Assembly: GCA_943913655.1 (NCBI GenBank)
Contig: CALTZA010000003.1
Span: forward strand, 62,001-126,000
DNA length: 64,000 nt
From: an uncultured Francisella sp.
Lineage (GTDB): Bacteria; Pseudomonadota; Gammaproteobacteria; Burkholderiales; Neisseriaceae
Direction: 5' to 3'
Under the pieces are notes generated by a model. The model was given only the letters and a program-made list of their open reading frames with translations, was not told where the DNA came from and ran no database searches. The translations under genes and the position numbers were made by a program. Shown piece after piece: positions 53,494 to 62,759 of the stretch; position 1 is the stretch's first letter, and each line of letters starts with the position of its first letter.

Positions 53494-55728
53494 TTAATTC
53501 GCTGTTTCTTGCTCTCTTAAAAATTGGCATGCTTCCTTAAAACCACTTTGGCAAGAGTCTTTCATCATTTGCAGGGGTAATTTGCCTTGTGGGCTTACGA
53601 CTGCTGGGATAGCTAATTTATTAAGCTGAGCCTTAGCACAATAAAACTGCCCTTCTTGGTTGCCAGAAGTAGAAACTTTACACAACTGCTCAACAATATT
53701 ATCAGCAAGTATCGTATTTTTTCTAATTCCCTCTCCTCCCCGAGCATAGAGCTCTGCCAATTGATAGCAGGCACGTAAATTACCATTACCACATTGGGTC
53801 TTAGATGCTGAGGGTACATCATCCAAAACTTGCAACAAAGGCATGAAAGCGCTAGCAGTATCTTGATTCGACCAATCTTTTGGACTGCGGGGTACTACTT
53901 TTTTATTAACTGATATTTCTTGCGAAGCTTGTGAATTAGAATTAGCAGGATAAACAGCAGCATTAATAGCAGAGCTGTGCTGTGATGGTGCAGATGATGG
54001 ATTAATTTTTTTATTCTCTTCTGCCAAAATTGCTTGCTCCTTAACAAAGCCGTCTCTTTCTCCTGCAACAAAAGCCATTTGTTTTTCTCTCTCTAAGCGG
54101 CCAGCTGCTTTGCCAGATACCAGGCCTCTTTGAAAATAGCTCAGTTTATTTTGTACGATCTGGGCTGCTGTAGCTCCCTCAACAATACCTTTTTGAAATT
54201 TAGCCAGTTTGATTTCACCAAGATATTTTGCCTCATCCATTCCCCCTGCTTGTACAGAGTCCTGATAGGCAATTTTTTTCTCTAAACTCAACTGTGCAGA
54301 TTGAGCGCCAGAATATAATCCCTCTTTTAATAAACGATTTTTCTCACCCGCAGTGATTACCGCATTTTTTTGCCTACTTTGTTCAATGATTGCCCGTAGT
54401 TGTTCTCCTTTCTCTTGATCAAGCTCAGCTTCCTGCTGTCCCAAACGCTGTGCTATCTGAAAAGCCGTCAATTTCTCCTGCTGCCCGACCTGTTCCTGAA
54501 AACTTAAAAACTTTGGGCTCTCAGCTTGCACATCCACTTGAGAATTAGTCGGTGTCGATTGATTGGATGTGGTTACTTTAGGTTTAGTAGCAGTTTCAAG
54601 TTCCTTTTGCTGCTCAGAGTTAAAAAGTTCAGCCTCTTCTCCCATTAGTAGACTATCTAGGGCATCTTGACAAAAATTCTGATTGCGACAAAATCCAGCA
54701 ACTAAAGTATCCATCGGCAATATCAGAGGATTAGCAACATGTATTTTCGCTCTTATGCTTTCAGGATCAGTTACTGATGCTGATGGAAATTTTGCAGAAG
54801 AAGTATTATAATCTTGCCTTTGCTCAATCATCACTGGTAGGCTTGTTGATGTTGTAGAGGATAAATTTGCTGCGTTACCCTTTGTCTGAAAAAGTGAAGA
54901 CTGATCTGAAAAATATGTCATTTTAGGGCGATAAGCTTCTATAGTAGGTTGATCCAATCCTTGAGTTAATAAAGATTGAGTCAATGCAACACAATCAGAC
55001 TTCTGCTCACAAAGCACTTGCGATAAAGCAAATACACCGCTGAACAAAGTGGGGTTATCGGCATTTGCGCCATTATCTTGGTACGCACCAGCATCACTTT
55101 TAGAGTGAGAAATAACGGGATCGACAGTTTGGCACCGCCAGGATTGCCCTTGCTGCGTAGAACAATTAATAATGCGTGAAGTGCCATACCAGCCTTGGCC
55201 ACTATTTTCAGCATTAGCAGCTGATGTCTTCGTCCAAGCATGTCTATCAGCAAACTGATCTTGTACACTTAAGCCTTGTAATACAGACTGCTCACCTGCT
55301 TGAGTAAAATAGCTAAAGGTCTCACCAAAAGCATGCAAAAAATCTTGACAGGCATGCCAACCAGGACTAGATTCGCTACATTTTAAGCCAGGGAGAGTAG
55401 AGAAAAATTCGCCTACTTGCAAAGCAAAACTATTTTCGTCTAAAGGTACTGGGGTTAAAACATAAGAGTCACTACGTAAACGACGATTATCTGCAAAAAT
55501 CGAAGAAAGTACCTCGCAAGCTTTATCATTACCTTGTCGACAACCCTCACCAGCCAAACTAGCCTGCACAATAGGATTGGCTCTAGCTTGCACAGAAGAT
55601 AGTTCCCATTCACATTCTTGGCTAAAGCTTTTTTTGCAATCAAGCACACGATTTTCTTGCCGATCGCAACCTGCTAACATAGCAAATAACATACTTACAC
55701 TTAGAATATAGCATTTTACTTTCATCAT
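53494..55728 (-). CDS. Unrecognised large lipoprotein with 21-residue repeats and paired cysteines
   Basis: 744 residues; no family recognised. A signal peptide ends in lipobox LAGC (Cys21) with Asp at +2, an inner-membrane retention signal in E. coli. The N-terminal part has Cys pairs such as GCRQGNDKAC (62-71), CSESSPGWHAC and CEQKSDC. A charged helical centre (about 410-570) carries repeats of about 21 residues with a [FY]Q-x-G-[LI]-x-x-G core (G470, G514, G535, G556; a diverged one near 491). The C-terminus has CGNGNLRACYQLAELYARGG (646-665) and SCQSGFKEAC, reminiscent of Sel1/Hcp-type repeats. AGGGG precedes the start. It converges on rbfA. It is probably periplasmic and disulphide-bonded; its role is unknown. 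Confidence 0.7.
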   Translation of the reverse strand: MMKVKCYILSVSMLFAMLAGCDRQENRVLDCKKSFSQECEWELSSVQARANPIVQASLAGEGCRQGNDKACEVLSSIFADNRRLRSDSYVLTPVPLDENSFALQVGEFFSTLPGLKCSESSPGWHACQDFLHAFGETFSYFTQAGEQSVLQGLSVQDQFADRHAWTKTSAANAENSGQGWYGTSRIINCSTQQGQSWRCQTVDPVISHSKSDAGAYQDNGANADNPTLFSGVFALSQVLCEQKSDCVALTQSLLTQGLDQPTIEAYRPKMTYFSDQSSLFQTKGNAANLSSTTSTSLPVMIEQRQDYNTSSAKFPSASVTDPESIRAKIHVANPLILPMDTLVAGFCRNQNFCQDALDSLLMGEEAELFNSEQQKELETATKPKVTTSNQSTPTNSQVDVQAESPKFLSFQEQVGQQEKLTAFQIAQRLGQQEAELDQEKGEQLRAIIEQSRQKNAVITAGEKNRLLKEGLYSGAQSAQLSLEKKIAYQDSVQAGGMDEAKYLGEIKLAKFQKGIVEGATAAQIVQNKLSYFQRGLVSGKAAGRLEREKQMAFVAGERDGFVKEQAILAEENKKINPSSAPSQHSSAINAAVYPANSNSQASQEISVNKKVVPRSPKDWSNQDTASAFMPLLQVLDDVPSASKTQCGNGNLRACYQLAELYARGGEGIRKNTILADNIVEQLCKVSTSGNQEGQFYCAKAQLNKLAIPAVVSPQGKLPLQMMKDSCQSGFKEACQFLREQETAN

Positions 55729-55897
55729 ATTCTGACCCCTAGACTATTCTGGCCTCCATTAAAGTACGCAAGAGACACAAGGCGCAGGCAGTAACTACCA
55801 CCGCGCCATTTTTTGTTGCAACGGAATAAGGCGACTCAACGCAACTGCTCCATTGTACCGAACAAGCAAGTTTTTTTGAATAGTTGTCTTACGCTAT

Positions 55898-55926
55898 TTG
55901 AAATAATTGAAGCTTAATTCTATACT
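55898..55926 (+). promoter_or_regulatory. argG promoter
   Basis: TTGAAA (55898-55903), exact 17-bp spacer, TATACT (55921-55926), about 40 bp before the argG start, which has AAGGAA upstream. A TTGAATA word at 55876-55882 is only a partial match to an ARG-box half and is not claimed as one. Confidence 0.75.
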
Positions 55927-55965
55927 CAAGCTTTAATTTTAACTCTCAGCAACAAAAGGAATTTT

Positions 55966-57288
55966 ATGAGCTACACAATACTACAAACGCTTCCCATTCA
56001 TCAGAAAGTTGGCCTAGCTTTTTCTGGTGGCTTGGACACTTCAGCTGCTTTACTATGGATGAAACATAAAGGTGCCCTTCCTTATGCTTATACTGCACAC
56101 TTAGGTCAGCCAGATGAAACAGATTATGAAGCCGTTCTTAAAAAGGCCAAAGCACTGGGAGCAGAAGATGCTCGCTTGATTGATTGTCGCACCCAACTTG
56201 CTAGAGAAGGAATTAATGCCGTGCAATGCGGAGCTTTTCATATCCGTACAGGAAATTCAGCTTATTTCAATACTACCCCGCTAGGTCGTGCTGTTACCGG
56301 AACTGTGCTGGTGCAAGCCATGAAAGAAGATGATGTGTTTATTTGGGGCGATGGCAGCACATACAAAGGTAATGATATTGAACGCTTCTATCGTTATGCT
56401 TTGTTAGTGAATCCTGAGATTACCATTTACAAACCTTGGTTAGACGAGTCTTTTATCCAAGAGTTAGGCGGCAGAGCAGAGATGTCAGAATTTCTAAGTA
56501 ATCATGGCTTTGTTTATAAAATGTCCAAAGAAAAAGCTTATTCAACTGATTCTAATATGCTAGGGGCCACACATGAAGCAAAAGATTTAGAAGATTTAAA
56601 AAGCAGTGTTTATCAAGTTGAACCAATTATGGGCGCCGCCTTTTGGCAAGAAACGACCTTAATCAAGCCTGAAATTTTGCGCATCCGTTTTGAAGAAGGT
56701 ACGCCTATTGAAATCAATGGTACAAGTTACTCAAGTTTGGTGGATATTATTTTAGAGCTTAACAAAATTGGTGGTCGCCATGGTTTTGGTATGAGCGATC
56801 AAATTGAAAACCGGATTATTGAAGCCAAATCACGCGGCATCTATGAAGCACCGGCAGTAGCACTTTTGCATACTGCTTATGAACGCCTTATCACTGGAAT
56901 TCATAATGAAGACACCATTGAGCAATACCGTATCCATGGGTTAAAACTTGGCCGTTTGTTATATCAGGGGCGCTGGTTTGATCCCCAGGCCTTATTGCTG
57001 CGCGAAGCCAACAGGCGTTATGTTGCTTCACTGATAACAGGTGAAGTCACCCTGGAACTGCGTCGGGGCAATGACTATACTATTTTAAATACAGAATCAC
57101 CTAATTTAAGCTATCAACCATCTCGGTTGACAATGGAAAGAGCAAATGGATCATTTAGTGCTTTGGACCGTATTGGCCAGCTCAGCTTGCACAATCTTGA
57201 TATTGCAGATTCCCGAGAAAAGCTCCAATATTATAGAAAAATAAAAAGCGAAAAAGAGCAATCTTCTTTAATTTTTCCACTCATATAG
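55966..57288 (+). CDS. argG: Argininosuccinate synthase
   Basis: 440 residues, very close in sequence to the E. coli type. The ATP pyrophosphatase motif GLAFSGGLDTSAALLWM (17-33) is followed by CGAFHIRTGNSAYFNTTPLGRAV, WGDGSTYKGNDIERFYRY and STDSNMLGATHEAKDLE. It condenses citrulline and aspartate. argH and other arg genes are not nearby, so it is either part of a scattered pathway or a salvage step for imported citrulline. It has its own promoter. Confidence 0.96.
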   Translation: MSYTILQTLPIHQKVGLAFSGGLDTSAALLWMKHKGALPYAYTAHLGQPDETDYEAVLKKAKALGAEDARLIDCRTQLAREGINAVQCGAFHIRTGNSAYFNTTPLGRAVTGTVLVQAMKEDDVFIWGDGSTYKGNDIERFYRYALLVNPEITIYKPWLDESFIQELGGRAEMSEFLSNHGFVYKMSKEKAYSTDSNMLGATHEAKDLEDLKSSVYQVEPIMGAAFWQETTLIKPEILRIRFEEGTPIEINGTSYSSLVDIILELNKIGGRHGFGMSDQIENRIIEAKSRGIYEAPAVALLHTAYERLITGIHNEDTIEQYRIHGLKLGRLLYQGRWFDPQALLLREANRRYVASLITGEVTLELRRGNDYTILNTESPNLSYQPSRLTMERANGSFSALDRIGQLSLHNLDIADSREKLQYYRKIKSEKEQSSLIFPLI

Positions 57289-58021
57289 TTTGGTTGATAA
57301 AAATAGACCGATACCTCTTAGCTAATTCTTAACCTCAGTTAAGTCTTAGGCAGCACTTACAAAATAAGCCATATTTTCTTAAAACCACATTAAGCCTGGG
57401 ATTGATAAAACTATGTTTAGTCTTATCCTGGGCTTATCTAACCTTAAGTCAAACAAAACTTTTAGAATATTTTATAGAAAAACTAGCTAGCGATTTTTTC
57501 ATGTTAGTTGCACGCATACACATACTGCAGATCCAATTATGAGGCTATAATTACTTCAAAATCTCGCATTAAATGACCCAAGCTTTAAGGCCGAGTTGTT
57601 ATTCTATGTAAGCCTGTTGCCATGGTGTAATCAGAACTTAAAATTACTAAACAAACAGTAATTATTACAAATATAAAATGTAATAAGCTCATCAAACACA
57701 GTCAGCATAACAAAATAGCTACTGTATATTTAAACTGGTAGAATGGCCCGTCATTTTTTAAGCAGCATAAAATTATTTACTTTTACTTCGTACTTTCCAC
57801 GAAATATCTTTACCACTTTTTATCTGATCATATCACTTTTTAAAATTTGCTGTAACTATTGTCTAGATTTAATCTTGACTAAAATTCATTTTAAATATTA
57901 TTGGATACCTAAGATATCACTTAGCTTGCTTCTTATTTAAATTTAATTTGATTAACGTGTATTTTATTTATCTCGCTGCACCGCAGTACACAGAGCCGTT
58001 AAAAAACAGCTGATTATAGAA
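57289..58021. other. argG-slt intergenic region with a long inverted repeat
   Basis: 733 bp with no credible gene. A 12-bp inverted repeat (57391-57402 TAAGCCTGGGAT with 57425-57436, two G-U pairs) encloses a 22-nt loop about 100 bp after argG; there is no T-run, so it may be an RNA 3' end, mRNA stabiliser or protein site. The remaining sequence is AT-rich. A 65-codon hydrophobic frame at 57743-57940 has no other support. Confidence 0.4.
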
Positions 58022-59884
58022 TTAATGACCTAAGTACTCTTTTAAGCTCTTCTTTTTACCAGCAAGAAGTCGAGAATAATAGTAAGTGTTACTCATTACT
58101 TTTTTTACATAATCTCTTGTTTCACGAAAAGGAATGGTTTCTGTATAAATAGCACCTTCCAACCCAAATTGCTGCCATTGCTTTGCACGAGAAGGGCCAG
58201 CATTATAAGCCGAAGTAGCAACTGGCAATGAATAGGCAAAAGAACGATAAAGATCAGCCAAATACCAAGTTCCCATATTAACATTGCTAGCAACATCATA
58301 CGTATTGGCAATACTTAGCCCCATTTTTTTAGTAAGAAATTTTGCCACAGACGGCAAAATCTGCATTAATCCACCGGCCTGACTAGAGCTAACTGCATGA
58401 CTCATAAAGCGACTTTCTTGGCGAATCAATCCCAAGACCCATGGCAATTCCACTTGGTTTTTTTGGGCATAGTTTTCAATTACCGAGCGATAGGGCGTTG
58501 GAAAACGCAAAGGAAAATTTAACAATATCTCACTTTTATCTGCAGAATAAATAGACATCTCATAAAATTGCTGATTAAAAGCTAATTGCGCTGCAGTCAA
58601 TAATTGTAGATTGGAAAAATGTTTCACTGCATAGCGCCATTCTAACTGCGCAATACGGCGCATTGCCCTGTCTTGCAGACGTATCGATTCGTTGAATAAG
58701 ACCAATGCTCGAAAGATGCCATTTTGTGCTTGTAAATCAGATATCTGCTGCTTAGAAGGTGAAAAACTAGTAGATACTACTGATACCTCCTGGTGCAGTT
58801 CCTCACTTGCCAAAATAGCATAAAAGTTTCTACCACTTCTCGCTGCTTTTTGATATAGCTCATTTGCTTGAGCATAATGACCAGTCTTGGCATTTGCTCT
58901 AGCTAACCAATACCACCATGTAGGCTGTTCTCTTACTTCAGAAGGCATGGCACGAATAATTTCTTCTAAGCGCGACCATAATTGAGAGCGCAATGCCGCT
59001 CTTGCGTACCACTCCCACTGCGTATGTGAAAGTTGTGATCTATCTGCTTTATCAAAATGAAGCAAAGCCAAGGTCATTTGCAAATCCCTAGCTCTGGAAT
59101 AACCTGCTACTCCTTCAGCAAAGCCAAGATCATCAACATCAACTTTCCCATACAGACCTGCCAAAGCTGCTTCCAGATCAGCGCGGTTACGACCTCTTTT
59201 AGTAATCACCGGTATTAATTGATTGACCTTATAAGCCTTTGTTCCCGGCAAAGCACTACTATTTAGCGTTTGGCCCATCGCTTGGGCCAAACGTCTGGCC
59301 GCGCCAAGCTGATTATTAGCAATAAGCACTCGTACCCGACGCCACATATCCTTCTCACTGAACATAAAACGCTGAGCAGCAAATTCCAACATACGATTAC
59401 ACGTTTTGGAAAGCGCTTCATTACTTTTTACTATTTGGGCAACTCTTACTTGTAAATTATCCAACCCTATCATACTGGCATAGCAACGTATATCACCACT
59501 GCGTTCTGTCATCGGCAATTGCACATATTGTTTTTTAAATTCATACCAGTTATCTTTTTCAGCAAGAATACGTAACAAATTCACACGAAGATCAGAGATC
59601 ATGGCATTGTGTTTTCCACCGCGCTGTGCTAGAAAATATTCTGCTAAACTGGTATCTCCCTTAGATAAACTTTTCTTCGCCTCTTGATAACTGCGATATT
59701 CATTGATGACCATCACATCATTGATGAAAGGTGTTCTTTTTTCAGAAATTATTTCTTGCGGCTGAATAGTAATTGGAAGAGATTCCTTAATGATGAATTG
59801 ACGTCCTGATACATTAGGGGTATTGTGATTGGTACAGGCAGCCAAGCTAATCAAAATAAGACTGCTGTAAATTAACTTTTTCAT
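58022..59884 (-). CDS. slt: Soluble-type lytic murein transglycosylase, lipoprotein form
   Basis: 620 residues. The N-terminus MKKLIYSSLILISLAAC is a lipoprotein signal (lipobox LAAC, Thr at +2, so outer-membrane sorting), unlike periplasmic E. coli Slt70. A large helical superhelix (about 60-440) is followed by the catalytic SLT domain with the Glu in GLIRQESRF (about 465), SSQAGGLMQILPSVA and TSAYNAGPSRAKQW. It cuts glycan strands to anhydromuropeptides. It lies 21 bp downstream of trkH. Confidence 0.93.
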   Translation of the reverse strand: MKKLIYSSLILISLAACTNHNTPNVSGRQFIIKESLPITIQPQEIISEKRTPFINDVMVINEYRSYQEAKKSLSKGDTSLAEYFLAQRGGKHNAMISDLRVNLLRILAEKDNWYEFKKQYVQLPMTERSGDIRCYASMIGLDNLQVRVAQIVKSNEALSKTCNRMLEFAAQRFMFSEKDMWRRVRVLIANNQLGAARRLAQAMGQTLNSSALPGTKAYKVNQLIPVITKRGRNRADLEAALAGLYGKVDVDDLGFAEGVAGYSRARDLQMTLALLHFDKADRSQLSHTQWEWYARAALRSQLWSRLEEIIRAMPSEVREQPTWWYWLARANAKTGHYAQANELYQKAARSGRNFYAILASEELHQEVSVVSTSFSPSKQQISDLQAQNGIFRALVLFNESIRLQDRAMRRIAQLEWRYAVKHFSNLQLLTAAQLAFNQQFYEMSIYSADKSEILLNFPLRFPTPYRSVIENYAQKNQVELPWVLGLIRQESRFMSHAVSSSQAGGLMQILPSVAKFLTKKMGLSIANTYDVASNVNMGTWYLADLYRSFAYSLPVATSAYNAGPSRAKQWQQFGLEGAIYTETIPFRETRDYVKKVMSNTYYYSRLLAGKKKSLKEYLGH

Positions 59885-59905
59885 TATGCTGACCGTTTTA
59901 ATAGC

Positions 59906-61390
59906 CTAAATTTTCCAATAAGCAGGAAAAAATAAAATAAAAATTGTGAAAAGTTCCAAACGTCCTATTAGCATGGCAAAAATAGCAATCCATTTTTGTA
60001 AAAAACTTAAAGATGTATTTAAATCAGCCATCGGCCCCAACATACCGATCCCTGGTCCCGAGTTGGTTAAAGAAGCTATAGTAAAAGAAAAGGAAGAAAG
60101 AGCATCCTTACCTGTGAAAATAAATAGCAAGGTAATTAACAATGCTGAAAGCAGGTAAGTTAACACAAAAGCCATAACATTTAAAGCTATTTGGGTACTA
60201 ACTACCTCCTTATTAACCTTTACTGTTTTCACTGCCTTGGGATGAATAATCATAAATAATTCACGATATAAAAATTTACATTGAATAATAAAACGAATGG
60301 TTTTAAGCCCTCCGCCTGTTGATCCAGCATTGGCGATCACATTTATCAATACATAAATTAATATTGCCACATATAAGGGCCAAGTAGAAAAATCTGTTGA
60401 ACTCAACCCGCAAGTAGACATCACTGCTACATAATTAAAACCAACATATCTAAGCGTTTCTAAAAAACCCTGCATCCCCTGTCCATAACGCCCATCATAA
60501 TAATAAAAATAACAAGTTGAAGTAAGGACGGCTAAAAACAGTAAGCTTAAAGAAACAACTACCTCTTTATCATGCCAGTAGGTAGAAAGTCTTTTTGTCT
60601 GCCAAGCTCTGATATGAGTAACAAAGTTCATAGTACCCACTAACATGGCAACAATCAATACTAATTCGATGGCAAGTGAGTGAAAATGACCAATACTATC
60701 GGAGTAAGTAGAAAATCCACCCAAAGAAATACTGGAAAATGCGTGGCAGATCGCATCAAAAAAATTCATACCAGCTAGCTTTAAAGCAATAATAATCATA
60801 ACAGTATAAACTGTATAGATTAACCATAAGGATTTAGCAGTCTGTTTGATGCGTGGTGTTAATTTTTTATCTTTATATACACCAGAAACTTCTGCGCGTA
60901 TAATGCTCGCCCCTCCCCCGATTCCTAGAGTAGGAAGAATAGCCACTGCCAATACAATGATACCAATACCGCCTAACCAATTAAGCAAATGACGCCAAAA
61001 ATTAAGTGAACGCTCTAAATGTTCTACATTTGAAAAAATACTGCTTCCCGTTGTGGTTAATCCAGAGATTGCCTCAAAATAGGCATTAGTAAATGAAACG
61101 TGAATATGATGTGAAAAATAAAAAGGGATGGCTGCAGCGAAAGCAAACATAACCCATAATAAAGTAGCCAGCAGAAAGCCATCTTTATTGGTTAGCTCAC
61201 GGGTTAACCTCTGGGTTCCTTTCCATAATAAAAAGGAAAGAAAAATCATAATACAGAAAGTCTGTAACCAAATCTTAATCATGCCATCATCATAGTAATA
61301 AGACACGACCGCAGGTGCCCATAATAAACAGGAAAACAAAATATTTAGTCGGGCTAAGTTATAAATTACAGGAATAAAACGATAGAGCAT
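59906..61390 (-). CDS. trkH: Trk potassium uptake system membrane subunit
   Basis: 494 residues with about ten membrane segments. Selectivity-filter loops are visible in GLTTTGSSIF, SSISLGGFSTY, STCGLSS and SLTNSGPGIG, and the fourth-repeat region ends IGRLELFTIFILFFP, typical of TrkH/TrkG. It conducts K+ with the NAD-binding partner TrkA, which is not in the window. slt follows on the same strand. Confidence 0.94.
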   Translation of the reverse strand: MLYRFIPVIYNLARLNILFSCLLWAPAVVSYYYDDGMIKIWLQTFCIMIFLSFLLWKGTQRLTRELTNKDGFLLATLLWVMFAFAAAIPFYFSHHIHVSFTNAYFEAISGLTTTGSSIFSNVEHLERSLNFWRHLLNWLGGIGIIVLAVAILPTLGIGGGASIIRAEVSGVYKDKKLTPRIKQTAKSLWLIYTVYTVMIIIALKLAGMNFFDAICHAFSSISLGGFSTYSDSIGHFHSLAIELVLIVAMLVGTMNFVTHIRAWQTKRLSTYWHDKEVVVSLSLLFLAVLTSTCYFYYYDGRYGQGMQGFLETLRYVGFNYVAVMSTCGLSSTDFSTWPLYVAILIYVLINVIANAGSTGGGLKTIRFIIQCKFLYRELFMIIHPKAVKTVKVNKEVVSTQIALNVMAFVLTYLLSALLITLLFIFTGKDALSSFSFTIASLTNSGPGIGMLGPMADLNTSLSFLQKWIAIFAMLIGRLELFTIFILFFPAYWKI

Positions 61391-61567
61391 GCCAATAACC
61401 TCTCAACCAGGCGTTAAGTTAAATATTTATCTGCCAAACTGCGCCTCCTAACCCCTAAAGCCAGGGATTTCTTTGCGATTTTAATCCTTGTTTAATCGTT
61501 ATTGGCCTAGGCAAAGCTTCTTATTGTACAATAAATATTTTTTGGACTCCAGGTAAGGAATTTAACT

Positions 61568-62737
61568 GTGTCTCATCATCATACCTCATTAAATATCGCC
61601 ATGGTGGTAGGAGAAGCTTCCGGGGATGCCTTGGCTGCAAGTTTTCTACGAGCCATTGCTCATCAGTTTCCGCAGGCACATTTTTTTGGTATCGGCGGAC
61701 CTCAGATGCGTCAAGAACATTTCGAATGCCTGTTTGAAATGGAATCTATTTCAACTATGGGTATTAGCGAAGTTATACCTCATCTTCCCCGTCTACTATT
61801 CTTGCGTCAACAGATTATTCGCTTGATAATCAACAGACGTCCTCATGTGTTTATTGGTATTGACGCACCTGATTTTAATTTTCACATTGAAAAAACATTA
61901 CATCGCGAAAAAATACCTATCGTACACTATGTAAGTCCTTCGGTTTGGGCGTGGCGAGCTAAACGGGTTGACCGTATCGCACAATTTGTTGACGAAGTTC
62001 TCTGCCTATTCCCAATGGAACCTGCTTTATATCAAGCCAAAGGCGTGCACGCAACTTTTGTGGGTCATCCTCTTGCAAGTCAAATTGATCCCAATATAAA
62101 CCAACATACTTCTCGCCACAGCTTACAACTGAAGAAAGAACAACGCCTCATTACTCTTATGCCAGGTAGTCGTCATTTTGAGATCCAAGCATTAGCCCCG
62201 ATATTTTTTTCCGCTGCCAAACAACTAGTGCAAACACAAACTTGTCATCAATTTACTTTTGCTCTACTTGCTGTCAATAACAAAGCAAAAGAACAGCTAC
62301 AAACAATTCTTGCCAAATGTGATGCCACTGATTTGCCACTGATTTGGGTCTCAGCTAAAGACAAATATCTTTATTTGAGCGCCTCTGATCTAGTTTGGGT
62401 GGCAAGCGGTACGGCAACTTTGGAAGTCGCTTTATGCCGCTGTCCTATGGTAGTACTTTACAAATTATCAGTATTTTCTTATGTGTTGCTTTCACGCTTA
62501 GTACATTCACGCTATATCTCTTTGCCTAATATTCTTTTAGATAAAGCAATTGTGCCAGAATTGATTCAACATCAAGCCAATGTCCAAACTCTATTGCAAG
62601 CGACAACAAACTGGTTTAATTCTTCTGACAAAATAATCCAAACCAAAGAAGATTTCGCTAGACTGCATCAAATACTGCGGCAAGATACTGATCAGTTGAG
62701 TGTCCAGGCTATCTCTCACCTAATTAACCAAACTTAA
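61568..62737 (+). CDS. lpxB: Lipid-A-disaccharide synthase
   Basis: 389 residues from a GTG start with AAGGA upstream. The GT19 motifs MVVGEASGDALAA (13-25), FFGIGGPQM, MGISEVIPHLPRLL, GIDAPDFN, HYVSPSVWAWR, LMPGSRHFEI and VASGTATLEVALC are all present. LpxB joins UDP-diacyl-GlcN and lipid X at the inner membrane. It normally sits between lpxA and rnhB/dnaE; here it is about 39 kb away from that cluster. Confidence 0.96.
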   Translation: MSHHHTSLNIAMVVGEASGDALAASFLRAIAHQFPQAHFFGIGGPQMRQEHFECLFEMESISTMGISEVIPHLPRLLFLRQQIIRLIINRRPHVFIGIDAPDFNFHIEKTLHREKIPIVHYVSPSVWAWRAKRVDRIAQFVDEVLCLFPMEPALYQAKGVHATFVGHPLASQIDPNINQHTSRHSLQLKKEQRLITLMPGSRHFEIQALAPIFFSAAKQLVQTQTCHQFTFALLAVNNKAKEQLQTILAKCDATDLPLIWVSAKDKYLYLSASDLVWVASGTATLEVALCRCPMVVLYKLSVFSYVLLSRLVHSRYISLPNILLDKAIVPELIQHQANVQTLLQATTNWFNSSDKIIQTKEDFARLHQILRQDTDQLSVQAISHLINQT

Positions 62738-62759
62738 GATGATCTAAAAATATCTTTAT

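Noticed and set aside
55876..55897. ARG box for ArgR upstream of argG
   Set aside because: Only one half-like TTGAATA word is seen; the palindromic partner is missing.
57743..57940. 65-codon hydrophobic frame between argG and slt
   Set aside because: AT-rich, no ribosome binding site, no recognisable family; such frames are expected by chance in AT-rich gaps.
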